A stretch of 14,740 bases of DNA. Source: Lachnospiraceae bacterium (GTDB lineage: Bacteria; Bacillota; Clostridia; Lachnospirales; Lachnospiraceae). The position numbers and the translations under genes were made by a program. Below the pieces are notes generated by a model that had not been told where the DNA came from, did not search any database, and worked only from the letters and a program-made list of their open reading frames with translations. Location: NCBI GenBank assembly GCA_009774215.1, contig VSNH01000093.1:1-14740 (forward strand), given 5' to 3'. Of the stretch, positions 6,543-14,676 are shown one piece after another (the first letter of the stretch is position 1; every line of letters begins with the position of its first letter).

Positions 6543-6572
6543 ATTGTAATAATTCAGTACCTTCATCGTCAA
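6543..6572 (-). promoter_or_regulatory. sigma-A-type promoter of the DUF1905-C39 gene
   Basis: On the minus strand, TTGACG (6567-6572, five of six matches) is followed by an 18-bp spacer and TACAAT (6543-6548, five of six matches), 28 nt before the ATG at 6514. It lies after the stop of the GH25 gene and shows that the protease-like gene is a separate transcription unit. Confidence 0.65.
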
Positions 6573-6573
6573 A

Positions 6574-6605
6574 GACACCAAGCCCTGTTAAGCGCGCTTC
6601 GTGTC
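6574..6605 (-). terminator. weak intrinsic terminator after the GH25 lysozyme gene
   Basis: On the minus strand the arms GACACgAAGC and GCTTgGTGTC (plus coordinates 6596-6605 and 6574-6583) form a 9-bp stem with one internal mismatch and a 12-nt loop, followed by only three T. It begins 22 nt after the lysozyme stop and just precedes the next promoter. The short T run makes it uncertain. Confidence 0.35.
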
Positions 6606-6627
6606 CGGCCTGATGCGCCGCTGCCTC

Positions 6628-7752
6628 TCACTCGACATCCTTTGGCGCCTCAAAGCTGATGTTCAGATCCACATCGCCCTTGATGCCTGAAACCTTCCCC
6701 TTGTTTGTGTACTGCCAGATCTTAAAGTCATAGGGAAAATAATACATATCGTCATAGTAAGCAAACCACTTGTCATACTCCCCTAGTTCCTCTATGTTAA
6801 GAAGCAGCATAAAGGTCTTTAAATTGCCGTAAATCATAGGCGTATAACCGGCCTCTTTGATCTTTTCACAAAAAGTAATACAATATTTCGTCCGCTCCGC
6901 GCTGGTCAGATCATTGCCCCTCGCATTTGTGCTGGTCACCGCCTCCACGTCAATGACCACGGGATAGGTCACCTTGTAGGGGGCGATGGACTCGATCACG
7001 AACTCGGCCTCCTCCTCGGCCTCCTCCTCGCTCATGGCCTGGGTAAAAAAGTAAACGCCCACGTCAATATCGTTTTTCAGCGCGCCGCTTATATTTGTCT
7101 CAAACGTTTCATCCTCCAAAATTTCCCCCTCGGTATAGCCCCGAATACCCAGTCGGATAAAGGCGTAGTCCACTTCGTCTTCCGCAACCTTCTCCCAGTC
7201 GATTTTGTCCTGGTACCGGGAAACATCTATGCCTTTGCGGGAAGCCCGCTCCCCATCCACATAGTAGTGCATGACACCGTCACCGTCCGCCTGAAAGGAA
7301 TCCGGATCGTATGTATTCTTGGCAAGCGCCTCCAGAATCGGGAAGAAATAATATCGCCCGGCATCAGCCACCACAACCTCATCCGGATAGAAATCTCTGA
7401 GCATCTCCGTGGTGCCCTGTCCCGAGGTCATAAAGCCCTTTATCCGGTCAAGAAATCCCTTTTCCACCTCTTCCCCGGTTTTTTCCTTCGCTTCCTCCAC
7501 CGCGTTCTCAATCAGGGCATCCACCTCCGCCTGACTGTAGGCAGCCTCCTCTTTCAGACGGATGGCCTCCAGCTCGCTCATCATCGCCGTGTTTTTCTGC
7601 TGGACTGCCCGATACTGGAACACCATGACCAGGCAGATCGTTACCGCCGTCAATGTGACGATACATAGGAGAATGGAGCCTGCGAGAATGCTGTTTTCAC
7701 TTCTCCTTCGTTTCTTTTTGAACCGTTTTCCCTGCGAATGATTCTCCTGCAT
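6628..7752 (-). CDS. membrane-anchored GH25 family lysozyme (N-acetylmuramidase)
   Basis: Probably cleaves the glycan strands of peptidoglycan at the cell surface. 374 residues: a basic cytoplasmic tail (GKRFKKKRRR), one membrane helix at about 22-46, a charged coiled coil at about 48-100, a linker domain at about 100-170 (LRDFYPDEVVVADAGRYYFF), then the GH25 barrel at about 173-370. GH25 hallmarks are GIDVSRYQ (Asp176), VDYAFIRLGIRGY, VGVYFFTQA, PVVIDVEAV with catalytic Asp268 and Glu270, and IWQYTNKGKVSGIKGDVDLN. With no signal-peptidase site it should stay anchored as a type II protein. The ATG at 7752 is preceded by AGAGGAGAG. An in-frame GTG at 7782, overlapping the yitT-like stop, has no better site and would add 10 residues. 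It lies 29 nt after the YitT gene and is probably cotranscribed with it. Confidence 0.9.
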   Translation of the reverse strand: MQENHSQGKRFKKKRRRSENSILAGSILLCIVTLTAVTICLVMVFQYRAVQQKNTAMMSELEAIRLKEEAAYSQAEVDALIENAVEEAKEKTGEEVEKGFLDRIKGFMTSGQGTTEMLRDFYPDEVVVADAGRYYFFPILEALAKNTYDPDSFQADGDGVMHYYVDGERASRKGIDVSRYQDKIDWEKVAEDEVDYAFIRLGIRGYTEGEILEDETFETNISGALKNDIDVGVYFFTQAMSEEEAEEEAEFVIESIAPYKVTYPVVIDVEAVTSTNARGNDLTSAERTKYCITFCEKIKEAGYTPMIYGNLKTFMLLLNIEELGEYDKWFAYYDDMYYFPYDFKIWQYTNKGKVSGIKGDVDLNISFEAPKDVE

Positions 7753-7781
7753 AAACTCTCCTCTTTTATATGCGCATGTCA

Positions 7782-8630
7782 CTACACGCGCTCACTAAAA
7801 TAGCTTTTGTATCCTTCCCCGAACACCTCTGTCGCGCTTGTGATAATCATAAAGGAATTGGGATCCTCCTGCTTCACGATTTCCTCCGCTCTGGGCGATA
7901 TCGGCTTTTTCACCACGCACATAATGACCCGCTTGTTATCTCCACTATATGCGCCCTGCCCTTTTATATATGTCACACCGATATCTAAGTCCGACAGGAG
8001 ACGCCCCGCGATCTCCTCCGCCCTGCTGCTGATAATGTACAGAAGCTTCGCCTCATCCCTGCCATAGAGCACGATATCCATCACTACAGAGGTACAGATG
8101 GCGGAAATGGCCGCATACAGCGCGGCGTTCAGATCCCGGAACACAATGCCGGAAAGAGTCACTACCAGCGCATCCGCGATAAAGAATATCTTGCCCGTCT
8201 TCAAATGCGGAAAATGAAGCCGCAGCGCCTTGACGATAATATCCATGCCGCCCGTGGTCGCCCCTGCCCGAAAAATCACGCCGACGGAAACTGCCGTGAA
8301 GGTGCCTCCCACCAACGCCGCCAGAAGAATGTCGTCCGTTGCCGCCCCATACGCTGCCAGCGCATTCGTAAAAACCGAAATTAGAGCCGTGGCATAAATC
8401 GTAGACAAAGTCAATCCGACGCCGAATTTCCAAACTGCAAAAATCAGAATCGGTATGTTAATCAGCATAATGAGCGTACCCGTGTTAACCGGGAGAATCC
8501 TGCTCAAAATTATGGCGATACCCGTCACGCCGCCCGGCGCCATATTGTTGGGATCTGTGAAGAGACTGACCCCGGCGGCATACACGAAGGCTGCTGCCGT
8601 TATAATAACATATTTCTTTACTTTTTGCAT
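7782..8630 (-). CDS. YitT family membrane protein (DUF161 repeats plus DUF2179)
   Basis: 282-residue integral membrane protein. Five or six helices span about 8-190, with the family motif DPNNMAPGGVTGIAI near residue 26 and the second-half signature RAGATTGGMDIIVKAL near 121. The cytoplasmic C-terminal DUF2179 domain (about 195-282) shows DIGVTYIKGQGAYSGDNK, VIMCVVKKPI and EVFGEGY. The biochemical function of the family is not established. A transport or nucleotide/ion-sensing role is often suggested because DUF2179 has a ferredoxin-like, PII-like shape. The ATG follows a GAGGGCAGGA purine stretch. It is first in a two-gene unit with the GH25 lysozyme, downstream of a TGATATAAT promoter element. 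Confidence 0.93.
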   Translation of the reverse strand: MQKVKKYVIITAAAFVYAAGVSLFTDPNNMAPGGVTGIAIILSRILPVNTGTLIMLINIPILIFAVWKFGVGLTLSTIYATALISVFTNALAAYGAATDDILLAALVGGTFTAVSVGVIFRAGATTGGMDIIVKALRLHFPHLKTGKIFFIADALVVTLSGIVFRDLNAALYAAISAICTSVVMDIVLYGRDEAKLLYIISSRAEEIAGRLLSDLDIGVTYIKGQGAYSGDNKRVIMCVVKKPISPRAEEIVKQEDPNSFMIITSATEVFGEGYKSYFSERV

Positions 8631-8677
8631 GAATATGAATCCTGCCCTCTTTTTCTCTTTATCATATCCATCTTAAA

Positions 8678-8686
8678 ATTATATCA
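8678..8686 (-). promoter_or_regulatory. extended -10 promoter of the YitT-lysozyme unit
   Basis: The minus strand reads TGATATAAT, a perfect extended -10, 47 nt before the YitT start codon. The -35 region at the usual spacing (8701-8706, TTTCGA) is poor and falls inside the neighbouring repeat-like spacer, so that element may have supplied the upstream part of the promoter. Confidence 0.6.
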
Positions 8687-8689
8687 TTC

Positions 8690-8830
8690 GCAGTGCCGGC
8701 TCGAAAAACCTGCGGTTTTCCTTCGCTCACGGGCTTCGTCCTATCACTCCGCAGTCTGTCAAAATCGAATGCAAGCATTCATTTTGTCATCTTACGTAGC
8801 GGCGCTGCTCATTGCCATCGCGAATCTCAC
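8690..8830. repeat. hairpin-bearing repeat-like spacer between ilvA and yitT genes
   Basis: This non-coding stretch has CTGCGG (8710-8715) facing CCGCAG (8749-8754). Next is a long imperfect hairpin, GTCAAAATcGAATGC against GCATTCATTTTGTC (8758-8772 and 8775-8788), with one bulged C and one T-T mismatch. Short arms ATTCGC (8687-8692) and GCGAAT (8820-8825) bound the region. It begins shortly after the ilvA stop and may serve as its terminator, although there is no clean T run after the stem. The mix of GC-rich direct copies (TTCG repeats) and stems looks like a dispersed intergenic element, but only one copy is in the window. Confidence 0.4.
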
Positions 8831-8847
8831 ATCCCTCTGACCCGTAC

Positions 8848-10065
8848 TCAGATGCTCGCCCGCACAAGTTTCGGCTGGTATCCATTGTCCTCAAGCGCTT
8901 TGATGATCTGGTTTTTGTGCTCTGTACCGTATGCCTCCAGCGTAATCCGCAGCTCCACCGCCGCGTTACGGTTGATGGAGACGAACTGGTTATGCTCCAG
9001 CTTGATGACATTGCCGCTCTGCTTCGCGATCACGTCGGACACCCGGGAAAGCTCGCCCGGCTTGTCCGGCAGAAGCACCGACACGGTAAAGATCCTATCC
9101 CGCAGCACAAGCCCCTGTTGTACCACGGAGGACATGGTGATCACGTCCATATTGCCGCCGCTTAGGATGGAAACGACCTTTTTATGTTTCACATCCAGAT
9201 GCTTTAATGCAGCCACTGTGAGAAGCCCGGAATTTTCCACCACCATCTTATGGTTCTCCACCATATCCAGAAATGCCACCACCAATTCTTCGTCCTCCAC
9301 GGTAATGATATCATCCAGATTTTTGCTCACATAGGTGAAAATCTTTTCACCCGGCGTTTTCACCGCCGTGCCGTCCGCAATGGTATTGACCTGCGCCATG
9401 GTCTGCACTTTTCCCGCCTTGATGGACGCCTGCATACATGCCGCACCCGCGGGCTCCACGCCGATCACCCTGATTTTCGGATTCAGGAGCTTCGCCAGCG
9501 TGGACACGCCTGTGGCAAGGCCGCCGCCCCCAATCGGCACAAGGATATAGTCCACCAGAGGAAGCTCTTTTATGATCTCCATGGCGATCGTTCCCTGTCC
9601 CGTCGCCACATCCAGATCGTCAAACGGATGCACAAACGTATAGCCGTTTTTCTCTGCCAGTTCCAGCGCATGGGCACATGCCTCATCATACACATCCCCG
9701 TGCAGAATCACTTCCGCGCCATAGCTTTTGGTGCGGTTGACTTTGATTAGCGGGGTTGTGGTAGGCATCACGATCACCGCCTTCACCCCGTAACATTTGG
9801 CTGCGTAGGCCACGCCCTGGGCATGGTTTCCCGCGGAAGCCGTAATCAACCCCTTCGACCGCTCTTCCTCCGTGAGCGTGCTGATTTTATAGTAGGCGCC
9901 CCTGAGCTTATACGCACCTGTAAGCTGCATGTTCTCCGGTTTCAGATAAACCTTGTTTCCGGTCTGTGCACTGAAATAATCGCTGTACACAAGCTTTGTC
10001 TCCGAGGCGACCTCCTTCACAACCTCGTAGGCTTCTTCGAACTTGTCCAATGTCATTGCATCCAT
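8848..10065 (-). CDS. ilvA: threonine ammonia-lyase (threonine dehydratase) with C-terminal ACT domain
   Basis: PLP enzyme of 405 residues that deaminates threonine to 2-oxobutanoate, feeding isoleucine synthesis or threonine catabolism. The fold-type II domain (about 10-320) has the Schiff-base Lys53 in TGAYKLRGAYYK, SAGNHAQGVAY (77-87), the phosphate-binding GGGG loop (179-182) in LVPIGGGGLATG, and SGGNMD (302-307). One ACT domain follows (about 326-405, FTVSVLLPDKPGELSRVSDVIA). The 405-residue form with a single ACT domain is typical of clostridial enzymes. It is longer than TdcB and shorter than the E. coli IlvA with two ACT-like domains, so biosynthetic versus catabolic use is open. The ATG follows AAGGAGG by 9 nt. 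It lies 81 nt after ftsY and no T-box fits in that gap. Confidence 0.93.
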   Translation of the reverse strand: MDAMTLDKFEEAYEVVKEVASETKLVYSDYFSAQTGNKVYLKPENMQLTGAYKLRGAYYKISTLTEEERSKGLITASAGNHAQGVAYAAKCYGVKAVIVMPTTTPLIKVNRTKSYGAEVILHGDVYDEACAHALELAEKNGYTFVHPFDDLDVATGQGTIAMEIIKELPLVDYILVPIGGGGLATGVSTLAKLLNPKIRVIGVEPAGAACMQASIKAGKVQTMAQVNTIADGTAVKTPGEKIFTYVSKNLDDIITVEDEELVVAFLDMVENHKMVVENSGLLTVAALKHLDVKHKKVVSILSGGNMDVITMSSVVQQGLVLRDRIFTVSVLLPDKPGELSRVSDVIAKQSGNVIKLEHNQFVSINRNAAVELRITLEAYGTEHKNQIIKALEDNGYQPKLVRASI

Positions 10066-10097
10066 CCCTCTATGCCTCCTTACTGTTACTATTCACA

Positions 10098-10124
10098 GCA
10101 TTTACTGTTTCGGGTCGTAAATGC
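10098..10124. other. perfect 8-bp hairpin between ftsY and ilvA
   Basis: GCATTTAC (10098-10105) and GTAAATGC (10117-10124) form a perfect stem with an 11-nt loop in the 81-nt gap. No T run follows on the minus strand, so it is not a standard intrinsic terminator. It may be an operator, an RNA processing site or a stabilising structure upstream of ilvA. Confidence 0.4.
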
Positions 10125-10146
10125 ACATTTCGACTATACATACCCA

Positions 10147-11094
10147 CTACTGCCCTTCTTCTTCCGCTTTCACGTCGAAAAGCGCGTCCACAAACTGCTT
10201 TGCGTCAAATTTCTGCAAATCTTCTATGGATTCCCCCACACCGATATACTTCACCGGAATCTGCAATTCCGACTGGATTGCCACCGCAATGCCGCCCTTC
10301 GCCGTCCCGTCTAACTTCGTCAGGACAATGCCGGTCACATCCGCCACCTCGCCAAACTCCCGCGCCTGCTGCAAAGCGTTCTGTCCCGTGGTGCCGTCCA
10401 GAACTACCAGATTCTCCCGATGGGCATCCGGGAACTCCCTGTCTATAATGCGGTTGATCTTTTTCAGTTCCTCCATCAGATTCTTTTTGTTGTGAAGCCG
10501 CCCTGCCGTATCGCATAAGAGAACATCCACATTCCTGGCTTTCGCCGCACTCACCGCGTCGAAAATCACACTGGCGGGATCCGCGCCCTCCGTGCCGCCG
10601 ATCATGTCCACACCGGCGCGGGCCGCCCACTCGGAGAGCTGCTCTCCCGCAGCTGCGCGGAAGGTATCCGCCGCCGCGATCAGTACCTTTTTCCCCTGTC
10701 CCTTGAGCTGCGCCGCAAGCTTTCCCACCGTGGTGGTTTTCCCCACGCCGTTGACGCCGATCAGCATCACCACCGACCGCTCCTTCTCAAAATCGTAGGC
10801 GGTTTCCCCCACTTCCATCTGTTCCCGAATGCTGTCTATCAAGTGTTCCCTGCAGGCCGCCGGCTCCTTGATATGATTCTCCTTCACCTGCTTTTTCAGC
10901 CGCTCCAGAATCTCCTCGGTGGCGTTCACGCCAATATCGCCCATAATCAGAATCTCTTCCAGCTCCTCATAAAAATCGTCGTCGATATTGGAAAAACCCC
11001 CGAACACAGAATCCATCCCGTGTACGATATTGTCTCTCGTCTTGGTCAGACCCGCCTTCAGCCGACCGAAAAAACCTTTTTTTTCTTCTCCCAT
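10147..11094 (-). CDS. ftsY: signal recognition particle receptor FtsY
   Basis: SRP GTPase of 315 residues that docks Ffh-ribosome complexes at the membrane for co-translational insertion. Domains: a short N-terminal stretch with an amphipathic basic start (MGEEKKGFFGRLKAGLTKTR), a helical N domain to about 95, and the NG GTPase domain. Motifs are G1 GVNGVGKTT (113-121), DTFRAAA (143-149), G3 DTAGR (195-199), G4 TKLDGTAKGG (259-268) and the closing GVGESIEDL (286-294). The long acidic A domain of E. coli FtsY is absent, as is usual in Firmicutes, so membrane contact probably relies on the N-terminal amphipathic helix. The start follows AGGAGAGG. It lies 18 nt after smc in the same direction. 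Confidence 0.97.
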   Translation of the reverse strand: MGEEKKGFFGRLKAGLTKTRDNIVHGMDSVFGGFSNIDDDFYEELEEILIMGDIGVNATEEILERLKKQVKENHIKEPAACREHLIDSIREQMEVGETAYDFEKERSVVMLIGVNGVGKTTTVGKLAAQLKGQGKKVLIAAADTFRAAAGEQLSEWAARAGVDMIGGTEGADPASVIFDAVSAAKARNVDVLLCDTAGRLHNKKNLMEELKKINRIIDREFPDAHRENLVVLDGTTGQNALQQAREFGEVADVTGIVLTKLDGTAKGGIAVAIQSELQIPVKYIGVGESIEDLQKFDAKQFVDALFDVKAEEEGQ

Positions 11095-11112
11095 ATCCTA
11101 CCTCTCCTAACG

Positions 11113-14100
11113 CTAGTCGTCGAGTTCCTTATCAATCAGGTTGACGCTCACCAGCGTGGAAACCCCCTTCTCCTGCATAGTGATACCGTAGAGCCTGTCC
11201 GCCTTCTCCATGGTGCCGCGCCTGTGCGTAATCACGATAAACTGCGTGTTTTTCGTCAGCTTGTGCAGGTACTTGGCAAACCGCGTCACGTTATTCTCGT
11301 CCAGAGCCGCCTCGATCTCGTCCAGCAGGCAGAAGGGCGAAGGTTTCAGATTCTGAATCGCAAAGAGCAGGCAGATCGCCGTCAGGGACTTCTCTCCGCC
11401 GGACATCTGCATCATGTTGACCAGTTTCTTTCCGGGCGGCTGGGCAATCACCAGAATACCCGCCTCCAGCACGTCCTCGTCCTCGATCAGCTCAAGGGAA
11501 CCCTTGCCGCCGCCGAACAGTTCTTTAAACACTTTGTCAAACTCCCGGTTAATCTGGGCAAACTTTTCGTTAAACTGTTTCCGCATGGATGTGTCCAGCT
11601 CCTCAATAATGCCGAGCAGCGTTTTCTCCGCTTCCACCAGATCGTCATGCTGCGTCTTTAAGAAGGTATACCGTTCCATCAGATTCCGGTAGTCCTCGAT
11701 GGCATTTACATTTACATCGCCAAGCTTTCTGATCGCGTCTTTCAGATTTCCAATCTCCCGCTTCATGGCCGGCAGATCAGTCATCTCCTCATTCTTTAAG
11801 CCCTCCGCGTCGGAGAGGGTGATCTCGTACTCGTCCCACATATAATTGATCCGGGACTCAATGGACTCCTCCATCCGCTCCTTCTGCGCATTCAAACGAT
11901 ATACTTCCTTGTCCAGCGCCGTCATGCGCTGGGAGAGTTCCTCCCTCGTGCCAAAGAAGTTTTTCTGCTTCCCGGAAAGCTCCTCCTTCGCCTCCACATC
12001 CTCTTTCAGTTTGACCTCCGCCTCCGTCTGGGCCGTATGGGAAGCCGCAATGGTTCTCTCGATCTCCAGGATGTTCTCCTTCTTGCGCTCCACTTCCTCT
12101 TTGCCAAGGTGCAGACCTTCCTTCACCTCGGTAAGCTCTGCCTGGAAACGTTCCCGCTCCCCGTCCACACGCTCCAGATTCTGCCGCCTGAAATCGGAAT
12201 TCTGACGCATTTTTTCCACTTCCACATCCCACTCAGCCATCTGGGCCGACTGCTCGGATTCGAGCGCGCGCTTTTCCTCAAGCTGCGTCTGGAACTCGCC
12301 AATCTGCGCTTCCACACTCTTCTCTAGCGCCTCGGAATCAGCCAGCTCTTTAGCCGCCGCCTCCTTGCCCGCACGGATCTCACCGATCTGAGTCTCGATA
12401 TCCTGCTCCTCCGTCTTTAACTCACCGAAGCCTTCCGTGGTCTCGCTTTTCTTCTCCTCCGCCTGCATCACACTCATTCTGGCGGTATTCTGCTCAATGA
12501 ATTTGCGCTGAATCTGCCCCTTGACATCCTCGATCTCGAGGCGCAGTTTGTTACGGCCCCGTTTGGTCTCCTCGATCTCATTTAATATCTGATCGATCTC
12601 CTTCACATACTGCTTGACCTTCTTCTCCAGCTCCTCCATCTCTCTGCGCCTGCCAAGCAGATTGGAGTTGTTCTTGAACGCGCCGCCGCTGATAGCGCCG
12701 CCAGGCACGAGAAGCTCGCCCTCCAGCGTGACCATGCGGATGCCGTAGTCAAACTTCCTGGCGATCTTCACCGCATTGTCCACATTATCTACTACCATAA
12801 TACGCCCCAGCATAGCCTTGGCCACATTTTTATACTTTTTCTCAATCTTTACAAGCGCATCCGCCATCCCGACCACGCCCGGCTCCTTAAGCGCATCCTG
12901 ATTTTTAAACTCCTGCGGATGGGTAATGCTCGTGAGGGGCAGAAAAGTGGCGCGCCCGGCTCTTGCTTTCTTTAGGAAGCCAATCATCCGTTTGGCCGTC
13001 TCCTCATCCTCCGTCACAATATTCTGGATATTGCCGCCGAGAGCCGTCTCTATAGCCGTCTCGTACTTCGCTTCCGCCTGAATGATATCCGCCACAACTC
13101 CGATGATACCCTTCTCGGTATCCTTTTTCTCCATGACGGCCTTGACGCTGCCACCGTAACCCTCGTAGCGCTCCGTCAGGTTGGAGAGCGCCTCCAGCTT
13201 GGACTTCTGCTGGTGGTAGAGCACCTGCGTGTCCCTAAGCTTCTGGTCTTTTCCTGCCAGCTCGTCCCGCACGCCGGCAAGCCGCTCCTCCATCAGTTCC
13301 TGCTGTTCTGTCAGCTCCTTGATCGAGGCGGTTATGGCCTCAAATTCCGCCTCCAGCTTTTTGATCGTCTCCGCCTGTTCCGCCTCGTCAGACTTGGCGC
13401 GAAGCAGTCTGGAATTTAACTCCGCCTTTCGGATGTTCACCTGCTCCAGCATGGTATCAAAACGACCCAGCCTCGATTTGATCGTAGCCCGATTGTTTAA
13501 CGCCTCTATAATGGTATTCTTACCGCTTTCAATATGATTATTTAAGGTTTCTATCTCGCTCTGGGTTTTTTCCAAAAGTTCTCTGGCCTGTGTCCGCTCC
13601 TCCTCCAGAGCCGTCAGCTTTTCGTCGATCTCCCGCTTCTGTGCAAGAATGGCTTCCCTCTCTTTGTCCCGCTCTGCCAGCTGTTCTCCTATGCTGTTAA
13701 TGCGGGTCTGCAGATGCTCCTCATTGCCTTCCGCAGAGTGAATCTGCTCTTTTAAGACGTTGATCTCACCCTCCAGCTTGGAGCGCATCACGCCTGTGTC
13801 CGTGAGTGTGGCTCTGGCCGCCTCAATCTCCTCATCCAGCTGCTCAATACGGTTCTGGATCCGCTCATACTCTTCCTTTGCGGATTCATATTTATCCGTG
13901 GTCTCCTGCAGATCGCCGGAAGCGATGCGCAGTTTTTCGTCCACGTCTTTAAGCTGCTCCGTGATCCGCACGTTTTCCATCAGAAAAACATTGACGTCGA
14001 GGGTCTTTAATTCCTCTTTTCTGCGAAGATATATCCTTGCCTTCTCCGCCTGCTTTTCTAACGGCCCCGTCTGCTTTTCCAGCTCCGCCAGAATGTCATT

Positions 14101-14673
14101 CACGCGCACTAAGTTTTGCTTTTCCGCCTCCAGCTTTTTCTGCGCCGCATACTTTCTTCTCTTGAATTTCACAATACCGGCCGCCTCATCAAAAAGCTCT
14201 CTGCGCTCCTCCGGCTTGCCGCTCAAGATTTTATCAATCTGGCCCTGCCCGATAATGGAGTAGCCCTCCTTGCCGATACCGGTATCGTAGAACAGTTCGT
14301 TGACGTCCTTTAGACGACAGGGCGTGCCGTTCAACATATACTCGCTCTCTCCTGAGCGATACAGCCTTCTCGACACCGTCACCTCGTCAAAATCAATGGG
14401 GAGCTGATGATCGGAATTGTCCAATGTAATTGCCACATAGGCATAGCCCAAGGGCTTTCTCATCTCCGTTCCCGAAAAAATCACATCCTGCATGGACACG
14501 CCACGCAGCTGTTTGATGCGCTGCTCTCCCAGCACCCACCTGACCGCGTCGGCCACATTGCTCTTCCCGGAGCCGTTCGGCCCCACGATCCCCGTGATGC
14601 CGTTGTGGAATTTGAAATTAATCTTATTTGCAAAGGATTTAAACCCGTGCACCTCTATACTCTTTAAATACAT
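11113..14673 (-). CDS. smc: chromosome partition protein SMC
   Basis: Condensin ATPase of 1186 residues, which with ScpA and ScpB compacts and segregates the chromosome. The N-terminal head has Walker A GPNGSGKSN (31-39) and the Gln-loop region IIGQGQIDKIL (about 140-150). A long coiled coil runs from about 170 to 500. The hinge (about 505-675) shows GYGGSVKAVM and ends in the glycine-rich VPGGAISGGAF. The returning coiled coil leads to the C-terminal head, with signature MSGGEKSLTA (near 1090), Walker B FCLLDEIEAALD (about 1114-1125) and H-loop VITHRRG (His1150). The length is normal for bacterial SMC and all key residues are present. The ATG lies 3 nt after the RNase III stop, with GAAAGG as its ribosome binding site inside the end of that gene. 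Confidence 0.98.
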   Translation of the reverse strand: MYLKSIEVHGFKSFANKINFKFHNGITGIVGPNGSGKSNVADAVRWVLGEQRIKQLRGVSMQDVIFSGTEMRKPLGYAYVAITLDNSDHQLPIDFDEVTVSRRLYRSGESEYMLNGTPCRLKDVNELFYDTGIGKEGYSIIGQGQIDKILSGKPEERRELFDEAAGIVKFKRRKYAAQKKLEAEKQNLVRVNDILAELEKQTGPLEKQAEKARIYLRRKEELKTLDVNVFLMENVRITEQLKDVDEKLRIASGDLQETTDKYESAKEEYERIQNRIEQLDEEIEAARATLTDTGVMRSKLEGEINVLKEQIHSAEGNEEHLQTRINSIGEQLAERDKEREAILAQKREIDEKLTALEEERTQARELLEKTQSEIETLNNHIESGKNTIIEALNNRATIKSRLGRFDTMLEQVNIRKAELNSRLLRAKSDEAEQAETIKKLEAEFEAITASIKELTEQQELMEERLAGVRDELAGKDQKLRDTQVLYHQQKSKLEALSNLTERYEGYGGSVKAVMEKKDTEKGIIGVVADIIQAEAKYETAIETALGGNIQNIVTEDEETAKRMIGFLKKARAGRATFLPLTSITHPQEFKNQDALKEPGVVGMADALVKIEKKYKNVAKAMLGRIMVVDNVDNAVKIARKFDYGIRMVTLEGELLVPGGAISGGAFKNNSNLLGRRREMEELEKKVKQYVKEIDQILNEIEETKRGRNKLRLEIEDVKGQIQRKFIEQNTARMSVMQAEEKKSETTEGFGELKTEEQDIETQIGEIRAGKEAAAKELADSEALEKSVEAQIGEFQTQLEEKRALESEQSAQMAEWDVEVEKMRQNSDFRRQNLERVDGERERFQAELTEVKEGLHLGKEEVERKKENILEIERTIAASHTAQTEAEVKLKEDVEAKEELSGKQKNFFGTREELSQRMTALDKEVYRLNAQKERMEESIESRINYMWDEYEITLSDAEGLKNEEMTDLPAMKREIGNLKDAIRKLGDVNVNAIEDYRNLMERYTFLKTQHDDLVEAEKTLLGIIEELDTSMRKQFNEKFAQINREFDKVFKELFGGGKGSLELIEDEDVLEAGILVIAQPPGKKLVNMMQMSGGEKSLTAICLLFAIQNLKPSPFCLLDEIEAALDENNVTRFAKYLHKLTKNTQFIVITHRRGTMEKADRLYGITMQEKGVSTLVSVNLIDKELDD

Positions 14674-14676
14674 ATG

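Noticed and set aside
8693..9334. 213-codon plus-strand open frame starting in the ilvA-yitT spacer
   Set aside because: Most of it is antisense to ilvA. The translation is serine-rich and low in complexity, with no domain signature. It starts inside the hairpin-rich spacer, so the open frame is better explained as a shadow plus repeat sequence.
10066..10146. T-box or other amino-acid riboswitch before ilvA
   Set aside because: The gap is only 81 nt, has one short hairpin and no T-box consensus or terminator/antiterminator pair.
10843..11661. 272-codon plus-strand open frame opposite ftsY and smc
   Set aside because: It is antisense to two certain essential genes, is rich in His/Leu/Arg as expected from reverse-reading coiled-coil codons, and shows no known motif or credible ribosome binding site.
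13760..14263. 167-codon plus-strand open frame opposite the smc N-terminal coiled coil
   Set aside because: Serine/phenylalanine-rich reverse reading of Glu/Lys/Arg-rich coiled-coil codons; no motif and no ribosome binding site of note.
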